Below, piece after piece: positions 5,429 through 15,318 of a DNA stretch of 16,862 nucleotides. The position numbers and the translations under genes are program-made. Each line of letters begins with the position of its first letter. Position 1 is the first letter of the stretch. Where the stretch lies: assembly GCA_035761505.1 (NCBI GenBank), contig DASTQX010000158.1, forward strand, positions 1-16,862, given 5' to 3'. The notes under the pieces are model-generated. The model did not search any database, had not been told where the DNA came from, and saw only the letters and a list, made by a program, of their open reading frames with translations. Source of the DNA: JAIVJM01 sp035761505 (lineage in GTDB: Bacteria > Acidobacteriota > Blastocatellia > Pyrinomonadales > Pyrinomonadaceae).

Positions 5429-7510
5429 ATGAACGCCCGCACTCGCCGCTCGTTTCTCCCGTACACGCTCGCCCTCGTTCTCTGTCTCTGCGCGGCGGCC
5501 CCCTTCCGCTCCGGGCAGGCACAAAAAAGTGAAAGTGTCGGCAAGACTTTCCGCCCCGACATCCGGCGCGCTCTGAAGTCTCGACAGAAATCTTCAGACT
5601 TCCCCGCCCGCGCGGGCGCATACGCGCCGCGACGCGGCAGAAAGTCACCGGCCAGACTTTCGCGCGCGGCCCGAAAGGATTCGCGGCAGCGACGGCCCGC
5701 GCGACCCGCGAGCGCGCGGCGCGACGATTTGAAACGAACCGAGGGCAAAGCCGCCGCAGCCGCCCTCCCGAACATCACGCCGGGCACGCCCTTGAGCCGC
5801 GTGCTGCACACCTCGCAGCTCAGCCTCGTCAACGCGGACGGCACGCACGAGCAGTTCGTTGATGCCGACGGCGACCTCCAAGCCGACCAGCGCACGACGT
5901 TCGACGCGGACGGCGGCTCCTTCGACATCGCTGTCGGGCGCACGGGCGACCGCTACGAAGTCTTCACGGGGATTGACGACCGTGGGACAGGCACGCCCAA
6001 CGACGACGTTTCGACCGGCATCCTCGTCCTCGCGCGCGACTCGAACGGCAACTACTCGCGCGACCTCTCGGCCACCTTCGACCTCGGCAGGGACTTCGGC
6101 CTCCCCTCGGCGGTCTCGGTCGTCAGCGGCACTTCTTCCGCCGGGCGCGAGTTCGTCGTCGTCTCATCCAGCGGCTTCTTCAACAGCGACGACCCTGACG
6201 ACCCGAACAACGAAGAGTCGCCCGGCGTCGTCCTTCTCGTCCGCGACCCTTCGACCGGCGGCTTCGACGACTCGCGCACGCGCGAGCTAATCAGCGTCGG
6301 CGACGACCGCATCTTCAACGCCAACGCCTTAGCGCTCCTGCCTTCGGGCGATCTCGTCATCGCCGACTTCCAGTCGAACGAGCTGCGCGTCGTCCACGAC
6401 GTTGACGGCGACCGCATCCCCGACGTGCTCTCGCCCGACCCTTACTGGGACTTCCCCTTCTCGGCCAACGCCGAGGACGCGCCGCTCGACATCGCCGCCA
6501 ACTCGCGCGGCGTCGTCTTCACGCACACGACGGGCAACGACACGCAGATGCTCGCCGTCTATGACACCAACGCCGACGGCTTCGCCGACACCGACGAGAT
6601 ACGCGCCGAGGGGCTTTCGATTGATAACAACCTCGTGCTCCACGGACTGACCGTGGGACGAGACGGCACGGTCTTCATCATCGAAGACGCGATGGGCGAG
6701 AGCGACCTCCCCTCGGACGGCGGCAACGGCGGCATCCCGCGCGTTGACGCCTTCCCCGACCCGGCCTTAAACGGCGTGCTCCGCGACGGCGCGATCTTCG
6801 CGCTCGCCGACGACGAGTTCACACAAGGGCTCTCCGGCCTCTCCTTCGGCGTCGAGACCGTCCTCAACCCCGTTGCGCGTCTCTCCATGACCAACAGCGC
6901 GAGCCAACAGGGAGACGCGCCGCAGGGAGGACTCGCCACCATCAACGGCACGGGACTGACGCGAGGCTTGACGGGCGCGACGCGCGCCGAGGCAACGGCG
7001 CGAGGCGTCAACGTCACCATCGAAGGCTTTCCCGTCCCCGTCCTCTCCTTCGACGACACGCGGATTCACATCCAAGTGCCGCAGGAGTTGGGCGCGAGTC
7101 TGGGCTCGGTCGTCGTCCACGTGCAGGGCAACGTCATCGCCGCCGCCGACGTAGTTATCGTCCAAGCCAATCCCGGCATCTTCACCGTCCCGCAGACCGG
7201 CGCGGGCGAAGCGGTCGCGCTCCTCACCTCCGGCATGAGCTACACGCGCGCCCCCTTCCCCGCGCGCACCGGCAACCAGCCCTCCGTCGTCGCGCTCCTC
7301 GGCACGGGCTGGCGCAACTCGCTGCCCGTCACCGTGAAGGTCGGCGGCCAGAACGCGACCGTCCAGTACGCGGGCGTGTCGGGAGGCTTCGAGGGACTGG
7401 AACAGATAAACGTCGAGATACCGAACGGCGTGAGCGGCGCGGCCCCGGTCGTCGTCACCACCGCGGGCGGCGCGACGAGCCGCACCGACGTTTTCATCAC
7501 CGTCCAATGA
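5429..7510 (+). CDS. Secreted propeller-like protein with Asp-rich loops and a C-terminal TIGR03437-like domain
   Basis: A 693-residue exported protein. Although the frame is open upstream to 5087, the ATG at 5429 is chosen because AAAGGA lies 9 bases before it and it opens a signal peptide (RRSFLPYTLALVLCLCAAA). Residues about 31-112 form a strikingly basic linker with about 24 Arg/Lys in 66 residues. Residues about 120-475 have repeated short beta-type segments with G/D/N turns, suggesting a beta-propeller. Asp-rich loops resemble calcium-binding motifs: DADGDLQAD (145-153), DVDGDRIPD (324-332), DTNADGFAD (379-387). Residues about 480-693 match the TIGR03437-type domain of Acidobacteria: GGLATINGTGLT, DDTRIHIQVPQEL, ANPGIFT, GLEQINVEIPNG, ending in a beta strand. 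Its ligand is unknown. It is flanked by hairpins on both sides, so it is probably monocistronic. Confidence 0.87.
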   Translation: MNARTRRSFLPYTLALVLCLCAAAPFRSGQAQKSESVGKTFRPDIRRALKSRQKSSDFPARAGAYAPRRGRKSPARLSRAARKDSRQRRPARPASARRDDLKRTEGKAAAAALPNITPGTPLSRVLHTSQLSLVNADGTHEQFVDADGDLQADQRTTFDADGGSFDIAVGRTGDRYEVFTGIDDRGTGTPNDDVSTGILVLARDSNGNYSRDLSATFDLGRDFGLPSAVSVVSGTSSAGREFVVVSSSGFFNSDDPDDPNNEESPGVVLLVRDPSTGGFDDSRTRELISVGDDRIFNANALALLPSGDLVIADFQSNELRVVHDVDGDRIPDVLSPDPYWDFPFSANAEDAPLDIAANSRGVVFTHTTGNDTQMLAVYDTNADGFADTDEIRAEGLSIDNNLVLHGLTVGRDGTVFIIEDAMGESDLPSDGGNGGIPRVDAFPDPALNGVLRDGAIFALADDEFTQGLSGLSFGVETVLNPVARLSMTNSASQQGDAPQGGLATINGTGLTRGLTGATRAEATARGVNVTIEGFPVPVLSFDDTRIHIQVPQELGASLGSVVVHVQGNVIAAADVVIVQANPGIFTVPQTGAGEAVALLTSGMSYTRAPFPARTGNQPSVVALLGTGWRNSLPVTVKVGGQNATVQYAGVSGGFEGLEQINVEIPNGVSGAAPVVVTTAGGATSRTDVFITVQ
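5573..5661 (+). repeat. Four consecutive inverted repeats inside the basic-linker coding sequence
   Basis: Within 89 bases of the propeller gene lie four inverted repeats in a row: CTGAAG/CTTCAG together with GAAGTCT/AGACTTC between 5573 and 5603; the 14-base perfect palindrome CGCCCGCGCGGGCG at 5605-5618; GCCGCG-A-CGCGGC at 5626-5638; and GAAAGTC/GACTTTC at 5640-5646 and 5655-5661 with an 8-base loop. GACTTTC also occurs at 5545. They encode residues about 49-78 of the basic linker. The density suggests an inserted palindromic (REP- or MITE-like) sequence that became coding, or an mRNA structure. High GC alone could give some of it. Confidence 0.5.
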
Positions 7511-7511
7511 C

Positions 7512-7586
7512 TATCCCGCAGGCGACGGGATAAGAGAGCCCGCGCCGTTCGGTTCTCAAGGCTCCTTCCGAACGGCGCGGGCTCTC
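7512..7586 (+). terminator. Tandem hairpins after the propeller gene, probable terminator
   Basis: Two hairpins follow the TGA at 7508-7510. The first is TATCCCG (7512-7518), loop CAGGCGA, CGGGATA (7526-7532). The second is a perfect 19-base-pair stem: left arm 7534-7552 starting GAGAGCCCGC, 15-base loop 7553-7567, right arm 7568-7586 ending GCGGGCTCTC. No T-run follows the second stem. The 19-base perfect match is far beyond chance, so a 3'-end or insulating role is well supported. It could also work from the opposite strand, although no minus-strand gene points into it directly. Confidence 0.8.
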
Positions 7587-7629
7587 GGCTCTTGCCCGCC
7601 GCGTGCCTGATGTGTGAAGCTCGACACTC

Positions 7630-8751
7630 ATGGAGCTTCAAGACCTCAAGACGCCTTCGCTCGTCCTCGACGCCGCGCGCGTCCGCCGCAACGCCGAGAG
7701 GATGTCCGCCCGCGTGCGCCAACTCGGCGCGGACTTGCGCCCGCACGTCAAGACGCACAAGTGCGTGGAAGTCGCCCGCCTACAGACCGAAGGGCACAAG
7801 GGCGGCGTCACCGTCTCGACGCTCGCCGAGGCCCGCGCCTTCGCCGCTCAAGATTTCCGAGACATCACCTACGCCGTGCCCGTCGAACCCGGCAAGTTCT
7901 CCGAAGCCGTCGCACTGGCGCGCGAGTGTGAACGCCTCGCGCTCGTCACCGACGACGAAAGCATCCCCGGCCCGCTCGGCGAGGCGGCGCGGCGCGGCGG
8001 CGTGACGCTGGACGTGTTCCTCGAAGTTGATTGCGGCTACCACCGCTGCGGCGTCGAGCCGCACCTGCCCGAAGCGAGGGCGATATCGCGTCTCATCCAA
8101 GACGCACCCGGCCTTCGCTTCGCCGGAATCCTCACGCACGCGGGCCACTCGTATCACGCGCGCTCGAAGGAAGAACTGCTCGCCCTCGCACGACACGAGC
8201 GCGACTTGATGACGGGCTTCGCAACTTCCCTGCGCGCCGAAGGCGTCGAAGTCCCATCCGTCAGCATCGGCTCGACCCCGACCATCACGCACGTTGACCA
8301 TCTCGAAAGCGTTGACGAAGTGCGCCCCGGCAACTACATCTTCTTCGACGCCTTTCAGGCCACGCTCGGCAGTTGCGGCTTCGACGACTGTGCGCTGACC
8401 GTCCTCACTTCGGTCGTCCACCGCGACCGCGCGCGCCGCCGCATCGTCCTCGACGCCGGGGCCGTCGCGCTCTCGAAAGACCGTGGCGCGGTCGAGTTCG
8501 ACGAGACTTGCGGCTTCGGTCACGTCCTCGACCTCGAAGGCCGGGACACGGGCCTTCGCGTCGAGTCGCTCTCGCAGGAGCACGGCGTCCTGCACGTCAA
8601 AGACGAAAAGCTTTTCGACTCCCTGCGCGTCGGGACGCGCGTCCGCGTGTTGGCGAATCACTCCTGCCTCACGGCGGCGCAGCACGCTCATTACAACGTG
8701 TTGGAAGGCGGACGAGTCGTTGACCGATGGGAGATTCGGCGCGGCTGGTGA
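7630..8751 (+). CDS. D-serine dehydratase / D-threonine aldolase family PLP enzyme
   Basis: A 373-residue fold-type III PLP enzyme with an alanine-racemase-like N-terminal barrel. RPHVKTHK (37-44) carries the probable Schiff-base lysine, Lys41. Further family segments are DVFLEVDCGYHRCG, GILTHAGHSY, SIGSTPT and EVRPGNYIFFDAFQ. Near the C-terminus NHSCLT supplies His344 and Cys346, an HxC metal pair like the zinc site of eukaryotic-type D-serine dehydratase; D-threonine aldolases characteristically have HxD there. The likely reaction is therefore deamination of D-serine (or a related D-hydroxy amino acid) to a keto acid and ammonia, in the cytoplasm. No signal peptide is present. The ribosome binding site is weak, but the N-terminus (DLKTPSLVLDAARVRRN) is standard. 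It converges on hrpB, with 17 bases between stops. Confidence 0.92.
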   Translation: MELQDLKTPSLVLDAARVRRNAERMSARVRQLGADLRPHVKTHKCVEVARLQTEGHKGGVTVSTLAEARAFAAQDFRDITYAVPVEPGKFSEAVALARECERLALVTDDESIPGPLGEAARRGGVTLDVFLEVDCGYHRCGVEPHLPEARAISRLIQDAPGLRFAGILTHAGHSYHARSKEELLALARHERDLMTGFATSLRAEGVEVPSVSIGSTPTITHVDHLESVDEVRPGNYIFFDAFQATLGSCGFDDCALTVLTSVVHRDRARRRIVLDAGAVALSKDRGAVEFDETCGFGHVLDLEGRDTGLRVESLSQEHGVLHVKDEKLFDSLRVGTRVRVLANHSCLTAAQHAHYNVLEGGRVVDRWEIRRGW

Positions 8752-8787
8752 GACTCTTTTTTTAAGTTTCAGGCGCGCGGCGAATCT
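8732..8787. terminator. Imperfect inverted repeat with a T-run between convergent genes
   Basis: AGATTCGGCGCG (8732-8743) pairs with CGCGGCGAATCT (8776-8787) with one mismatch, 7 plus 4 base pairs. A run of seven Ts (8757-8763) lies in the loop. The stem uses the last codons of both convergent genes. The T-run is not immediately 3' of a strong stem, so this is at best an unconventional shared terminator region. Confidence 0.3.
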
Positions 8788-11393
8788 TCGTGCGGGTTTT
8801 CCGGCCACGCGTGGCGCGGGTAGCGGCGGCTGAGTTCCTGACGCACGCGCGGGTAGTGGCGCGTCCAGAAACCGGCGAGGTCTGTCGTCACCTGCACGGG
8901 CCGCTGGTTCGGCGCGAGCAGTTGAAGCACGAGCGGCGTGCGACCGCCCGCGATCTTCGGCCCTTCGTGCATGCCGAAGAAGTCCTGCAAGCGCGAGGCG
9001 ATGAAGGGCGGGCGCTGCGGCTCGTACTGCACGCGCACCTGCCGCCCGCGCGCGAGCGCGACGCGCTCCGGAGCCATCTTCGACAGCAGGCGCGCGCCCT
9101 CCGCCCCCACCTTCGCGCGCAAACATTCAAACAGCTCTCCGGCGCGCACCGCCTCGCGCAGTTCCGCGAAGCTCCGCCTGCCTGCGCACAACCGTCTGAA
9201 ACACTCGCTCACTTCACTTTCGCCCGGCGCGACGATTCCGGCTTCAGGGAAAGTCCGCGCCACGAACTCGACGCGCGCGAGGAAGCGTTCGAGCGCTTCG
9301 CGTTCGGCGAAAGAGTAAATCCCCGCCGCGAGCGCGGCCTCGGCGAGCACGCCTGCGACCTCCTCGCCCGTCGCATCTTTCACGCGCCATTCTTCCAAGA
9401 CGAGTCGGTCGTAGCTCAGACGCCGCACGGCCTCGACGCGCTCGGCCTGCGCGTTCCAACGCGCCTCGGTCGTCTCCCTGATTCTCTCCGCGAACAAGTC
9501 GAGCAGCCATTCCGGCTCAATCGCGCTCGCGAGCCGCACTTGAGTTTTCAGCCCTCGCGCGCTCCCGCCGCCGCGCCCCGTTTGCTTCCGCTCTTCGGCG
9601 TCCACCGCCACCATAAATTCCGCCCGCCGCACCACGCTCTCCGGCGCGAGCCGCGCGCCGCCGCCGCCCGACAATAAAAGCTCTGCCCCTTCCGGTTCTG
9701 TCCCGGCGTTCGTCGTCCGGCGACGCGCGACGCGATCCGGATAGCCCGCGAGGATGGAGATCAAAAGCTCTTCTTCCTCCTCGTCCGTGAGCGACGCGGG
9801 CCGATGCGCGGCGCGGCGCGAGTCCTTCCCCGCGCCGAGCAAACGCCGAAGCTGTCGCCTCACTTTTTCCACCGACCGCAGCGCGTTCGCGTTGAGCCCC
9901 GCCCGCCGCGCGTGTTCGGGCGAGAAGTCGGACTGTGCCGCGCTCTCAAAGAGGTCGAGCAATTCGAGCAGGTCGGAAGCGCCGCTGCCGCGCGTGCGCG
10001 CCGACAGTCTCTCGCGCTCGTCTTGCAGGACGCGCCCCGCTCGGATGTCGCGCTCGCCGACGAGCGCGGCCAACGTGCAAGCCTCGCGCGCGACGCCGCG
10101 TGCCTCGGCCTCGGCCACGATGCGCGCCAGACGCGGGTGCAACGGCAGGCGCAACATTCGCCTCCCTAACTCGCTCAAGCCGCCTTCGCCTTCGAGCGCG
10201 CCGAGCCTCCGCAGGAGTTCTTGCGCGGCTTCCAGAGACGCGGGCGCGGGAGCTTCAAACCAGTCGAAGCCGCCGAGGTCTGCGACGCCCGCCGCGCTCA
10301 ACTCAAGCACGGCCTCGGCCAGATCGAGCCGCCGAATCTCCGGCGCTTCGTGCGCGGGCCGCGCGTTGAAATCCTGCGCGGTGTAGAGACGCAGGCAGCG
10401 CCCTTCGCGCGTCCGGCCCGCGCGCCCCGCGCGTTGAATCGCCGAAGCCTTGCTCACGCGCTCGACGTTGAGCACGGGCAGCCCAGACCACGGCGAATGT
10501 CCCGCGACGCGCGCCAGTCCCGAATCAATGACGGCGGCCACGCCCTCAATCGTCACCGAGGATTCGGCGACGTTGGTCGAGAGAATCAGCTTGCGCTTCG
10601 ACGCGGGGCCGACGGCCCGGTCTTGCTCCGCCGCCGCCATCTCGCCGTGCAGAGGCAGGACGAGCAGGTCGGCTTCGGCGGCGACCGCCGAGCACGCTCC
10701 TTGCGCGCGTCGAATCTCCGCCGCGCCGGGGAGGAAGACGAGCACGTCGCCCTCCAATCCTTCCTTCAACAGACGGCGCACCGCGCTCTCGACCAGAAGC
10801 TCAAGCGGGCGCGCGTCGTGCTGCGCGAGGTGTTCTATCTCGACCTCGAAGCGGCGGCCCTCGGAGCGCAACGCGGGACAGTCGCCGAGATACCGCGCGA
10901 GCGGCGAGGCGTCGAGCGTCGCCGACATCGCCACGACGCGCAAATCCTTCCGCTCGCCCTGCTGCAAACGCTTGAGCAAGGCGAGCGCGAGGTCTGCCTG
11001 CAAGTGGCGCTCGTGGAACTCGTCGAGCACGACGACTCTGGCCCGCGTCAATTTCGGGTCAACGAGCAAACGGCGCGTGAGCACGCCTTCGGTGAGAAAA
11101 CGCAGGCGCGTGCGCGGCCCCGCGACCTCCTCGAACCTGACTTGATAGCCGACCGTCTCGCCCAACGTCTCGCCGCGCTCTTCGGCCACGCGCCGCGCCG
11201 CGAGCCGCGCCGCCAAACGTCTCGGCTCCAAAACCCACACCTCTCCGTCGCCCGCGAGTCCCTCGTCGAGCAGAGCGGCGGGCACGCGCGTCGTCTTCCC
11301 CGCGCCGGGCGGGGCTTCGATGACGAGGTTCGGCGCTCGCCTCAGAGACTCGACGATCTCCGGCAGGAGCGCATCTACGGGCAAAGGCTGCAT
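8769..11393 (-). CDS. hrpB: ATP-dependent DEAH-box helicase HrpB
   Basis: An 874-residue superfamily 2 helicase, slightly longer than E. coli HrpB. Motif I is APPGAGKTT (27-35, Lys33), motif II is DEFHER (124-129), the variant typical of HrpB, and motif III is SAT (157-159). Motif V lies in STNVAESSVTIEG and motif VI in QRAGRAGR (about 320-327). A helicase-associated domain follows, and the C-terminus has the HrpB-specific domain, seen in QVRVQYEPQRPPFIASRLQD and FFGMHEGPKIAGGRTPLVLQ. The protein is complete and presumably acts on RNA; the cellular function of HrpB is poorly defined. The ATG at 11393 directly precedes the expected LLPEIVESLRRAPNLVIEAP region; its ribosome binding site is weak. 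It is transcribed divergently from malQ and ends 17 bases from the convergent PLP-enzyme gene. Confidence 0.97.
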   Translation of the reverse strand: MQPLPVDALLPEIVESLRRAPNLVIEAPPGAGKTTRVPAALLDEGLAGDGEVWVLEPRRLAARLAARRVAEERGETLGETVGYQVRFEEVAGPRTRLRFLTEGVLTRRLLVDPKLTRARVVVLDEFHERHLQADLALALLKRLQQGERKDLRVVAMSATLDASPLARYLGDCPALRSEGRRFEVEIEHLAQHDARPLELLVESAVRRLLKEGLEGDVLVFLPGAAEIRRAQGACSAVAAEADLLVLPLHGEMAAAEQDRAVGPASKRKLILSTNVAESSVTIEGVAAVIDSGLARVAGHSPWSGLPVLNVERVSKASAIQRAGRAGRTREGRCLRLYTAQDFNARPAHEAPEIRRLDLAEAVLELSAAGVADLGGFDWFEAPAPASLEAAQELLRRLGALEGEGGLSELGRRMLRLPLHPRLARIVAEAEARGVAREACTLAALVGERDIRAGRVLQDERERLSARTRGSGASDLLELLDLFESAAQSDFSPEHARRAGLNANALRSVEKVRRQLRRLLGAGKDSRRAAHRPASLTDEEEEELLISILAGYPDRVARRRTTNAGTEPEGAELLLSGGGGARLAPESVVRRAEFMVAVDAEERKQTGRGGGSARGLKTQVRLASAIEPEWLLDLFAERIRETTEARWNAQAERVEAVRRLSYDRLVLEEWRVKDATGEEVAGVLAEAALAAGIYSFAEREALERFLARVEFVARTFPEAGIVAPGESEVSECFRRLCAGRRSFAELREAVRAGELFECLRAKVGAEGARLLSKMAPERVALARGRQVRVQYEPQRPPFIASRLQDFFGMHEGPKIAGGRTPLVLQLLAPNQRPVQVTTDLAGFWTRHYPRVRQELSRRYPRHAWPENPHEDSPRA

Positions 11394-11582
11394 GGAGATT
11401 TCTTAAAGCAGGCGCGGGCGTTTAGCAAGCGAGGGCGCTCCGGCGAAAGCGTCGCCGCCGCCCGACAAACTATTGTGAGCTTTCAGACAGGAGTCTCCAT
11501 CAAGTTTTTCGTAGGGTCGTTTCAAACCGCTTCCGTCGAGCAGTTATATTATCGTCATCCCATTTTATAGAGTGAGGCTTTC
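11394..11582. promoter_or_regulatory. Divergent hrpB-malQ intergenic region
   Basis: The 189 bases hold both promoters. The malQ-proximal half is unusually AT-rich, with a good -10 candidate TATATT at 11545-11550 (or TATTAT at 11547-11552). No standard -35 stands 17 bases upstream; TTTCAA at 11520-11525 lies 19 bases before it. GAGG at 11574-11577, five bases before the ATG, is the malQ ribosome binding site. On the hrpB side I see no convincing promoter. No operator palindrome is evident. Confidence 0.4.
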
Positions 11583-13106
11583 ATGAAATTTCCCAGATCG
11601 AGCGGCGTCCTGCTCCATCCCACGTCCCTGCCCGGACGCTTCGGCATCGGCGACCTCGGCGTCGAGGCTTACCGTTTCGTGGACTTCCTCGCCGCCGCCG
11701 GGCAGACCCTCTGGCAAATCATGCCGCTCGGCCCCACGGGCTACGGCGACTCGCCCTACTCCGCCTTCTCCGCCTTCGCGGGCAACACGCTCCTCGTCAG
11801 CCCCGAACGCCTCGTCGAAGACGGCCTGCTCACAGCGAGCGACCTGCGAGACGTGCCCGAACTCGACGCCGCGCGCGTCGAGTTCGGCAAGGTGATTGAC
11901 TACAAGCGCGAGTTGCTTGAGAAGGCTTTCGATAATTTCAAGAAGACGAACAGCAAGGATTTGCGCTCCGACTACGAAGGCTTCCTCGGCTTCGCCTCCT
12001 TCTGGCTCGAAGACTATGCGCTCTTCAGCGCCCTCAAGGACGAGCACGGCGGCAAGTCTTGGCACACTTGGCCGCGCCCGCACGCGCGGCGCGAGTCGGC
12101 GGCGCTCCAATCGGCAGCCCTCTCACTCCGCGAGCGCGTCGAGGCGCACAAGTTCTTTCAGTTCGTCTTCTTCAAGCAGTGGCTCCAACTCAAAAAGTAC
12201 TGCTTCGAGCGCGGCGTCCGCGTCGTCGGCGACATGCCCATCTTTGTCGCGCACAACTCTTCGGACGTGTGGGCGCGGCCCGACCTGTTCAAACTTCACG
12301 AGGACGGCAGCCCTTCGGTCGTCGCCGGAGTCCCGCCCGACGCCTTCAGCGAGACGGGCCAGCTCTGGGGCAACCCGATTTACGACTGGGAGGCGATGCG
12401 CGCCGACGGCTTCAAGTGGTGGGTCGAGCGCGTGCGCGAAACCTTGAAGCTCGTGGACGTGGTGCGCGTGGATCACTTCCGGGGCTTCGCCGCCTTCTGG
12501 GAAGTGCCCGCCGAACACGAGACCGCCGAGCGCGGTCGCTGGACGAAAGCGCCCGGCACGGAGTTGTTCAAGGCGATGCGCGACGCCCTCGGCGAGCCGC
12601 CCATCATCGCCGAAGACCTCGGCACCATCACGCCCGACGTGCACGCCCTCCGCGACGAGTTCGGCTTCCCCGGTATGCGGGTGCTGCAATTCGCCTTCGG
12701 TGGCGACCCGCGCGACACGCACCTGCCGCACAACTACACGAGCCACGCCGTCGTCTACACCGGCACGCACGACAACGACACGACCGTCGGCTGGTACGAG
12801 GAACGCGCGGCGGAGGGCGCGGACGCGCGACTCAAAAGCGAACTTGAGAACTGCCTCAAGTACCTCGACTCCGAAGGCGAGGAGATTCACTGGGACTTCA
12901 TCCGCGCCGCCTCGGCCTCCGTCGCCGTCATCGCCATCGCGCCGCTCCAAGACGTGCTCGGCCTCGATTCGACCGCGCGCATAAACACCCCCGCGAGCGC
13001 CGAAGGCAACTGGGCGTGGCGCTTCCGCGAAGGCGCTCTGACCGACGAGCTACGCGACCGGCTCAGGGATTTGACGAAAACTTACGGGCGCTTGCCGGGA
13101 CAATAA
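11583..13106 (+). CDS. malQ: 4-alpha-glucanotransferase (amylomaltase, GH77)
   Basis: A 507-residue GH77 enzyme, EC 2.4.1.25, which transfers alpha-1,4-glucan segments between malto-oligosaccharides in the cytoplasm. The N-terminus SSGVLLHPTSLPGRFGIGDL and PLGPTGYGDSPYSAFSAFAG are diagnostic. Catalytic residues are all visible: nucleophile Asp297 in VRVDHFRGF, acid/base Glu344 in IIAEDLG, and the transition-state stabiliser Asp397 in GTHDNDTTVGW, close to Asp293, Glu340 and Asp395 of the Thermus aquaticus enzyme. Length is that of the short bacterial type, without the N-terminal extension of E. coli MalQ. GAGG precedes the ATG by five bases. It converges with glgX, 41 bases between stops, and probably shares glycogen-derived oligosaccharides with GlgX and TreZ. 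No maltose transporter or regulator is in view. Confidence 0.98.
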   Translation: MKFPRSSGVLLHPTSLPGRFGIGDLGVEAYRFVDFLAAAGQTLWQIMPLGPTGYGDSPYSAFSAFAGNTLLVSPERLVEDGLLTASDLRDVPELDAARVEFGKVIDYKRELLEKAFDNFKKTNSKDLRSDYEGFLGFASFWLEDYALFSALKDEHGGKSWHTWPRPHARRESAALQSAALSLRERVEAHKFFQFVFFKQWLQLKKYCFERGVRVVGDMPIFVAHNSSDVWARPDLFKLHEDGSPSVVAGVPPDAFSETGQLWGNPIYDWEAMRADGFKWWVERVRETLKLVDVVRVDHFRGFAAFWEVPAEHETAERGRWTKAPGTELFKAMRDALGEPPIIAEDLGTITPDVHALRDEFGFPGMRVLQFAFGGDPRDTHLPHNYTSHAVVYTGTHDNDTTVGWYEERAAEGADARLKSELENCLKYLDSEGEEIHWDFIRAASASVAVIAIAPLQDVLGLDSTARINTPASAEGNWAWRFREGALTDELRDRLRDLTKTYGRLPGQ

Positions 13107-13147
13107 CGTCGCCGCCGCACGAACCCTTTCAGCCCCCGTCTGAGGCT

Positions 13148-15310
<2,163 letters not shown>

Positions 15311-15318
15311 CCGCTCAC

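Noticed and set aside
7577..7599. Alternative pairing GCGGGC/GCCCGC that could compete with the 19-base-pair stem, as in an attenuator
   Set aside because: Only 6 base pairs against 19; it could not compete, and there is no leader peptide.
10221..11570. Plus-strand frame of 449 codons antisense to hrpB
   Set aside because: hrpB motifs are complete on the minus strand; the plus-strand product is Arg-rich and without family features.
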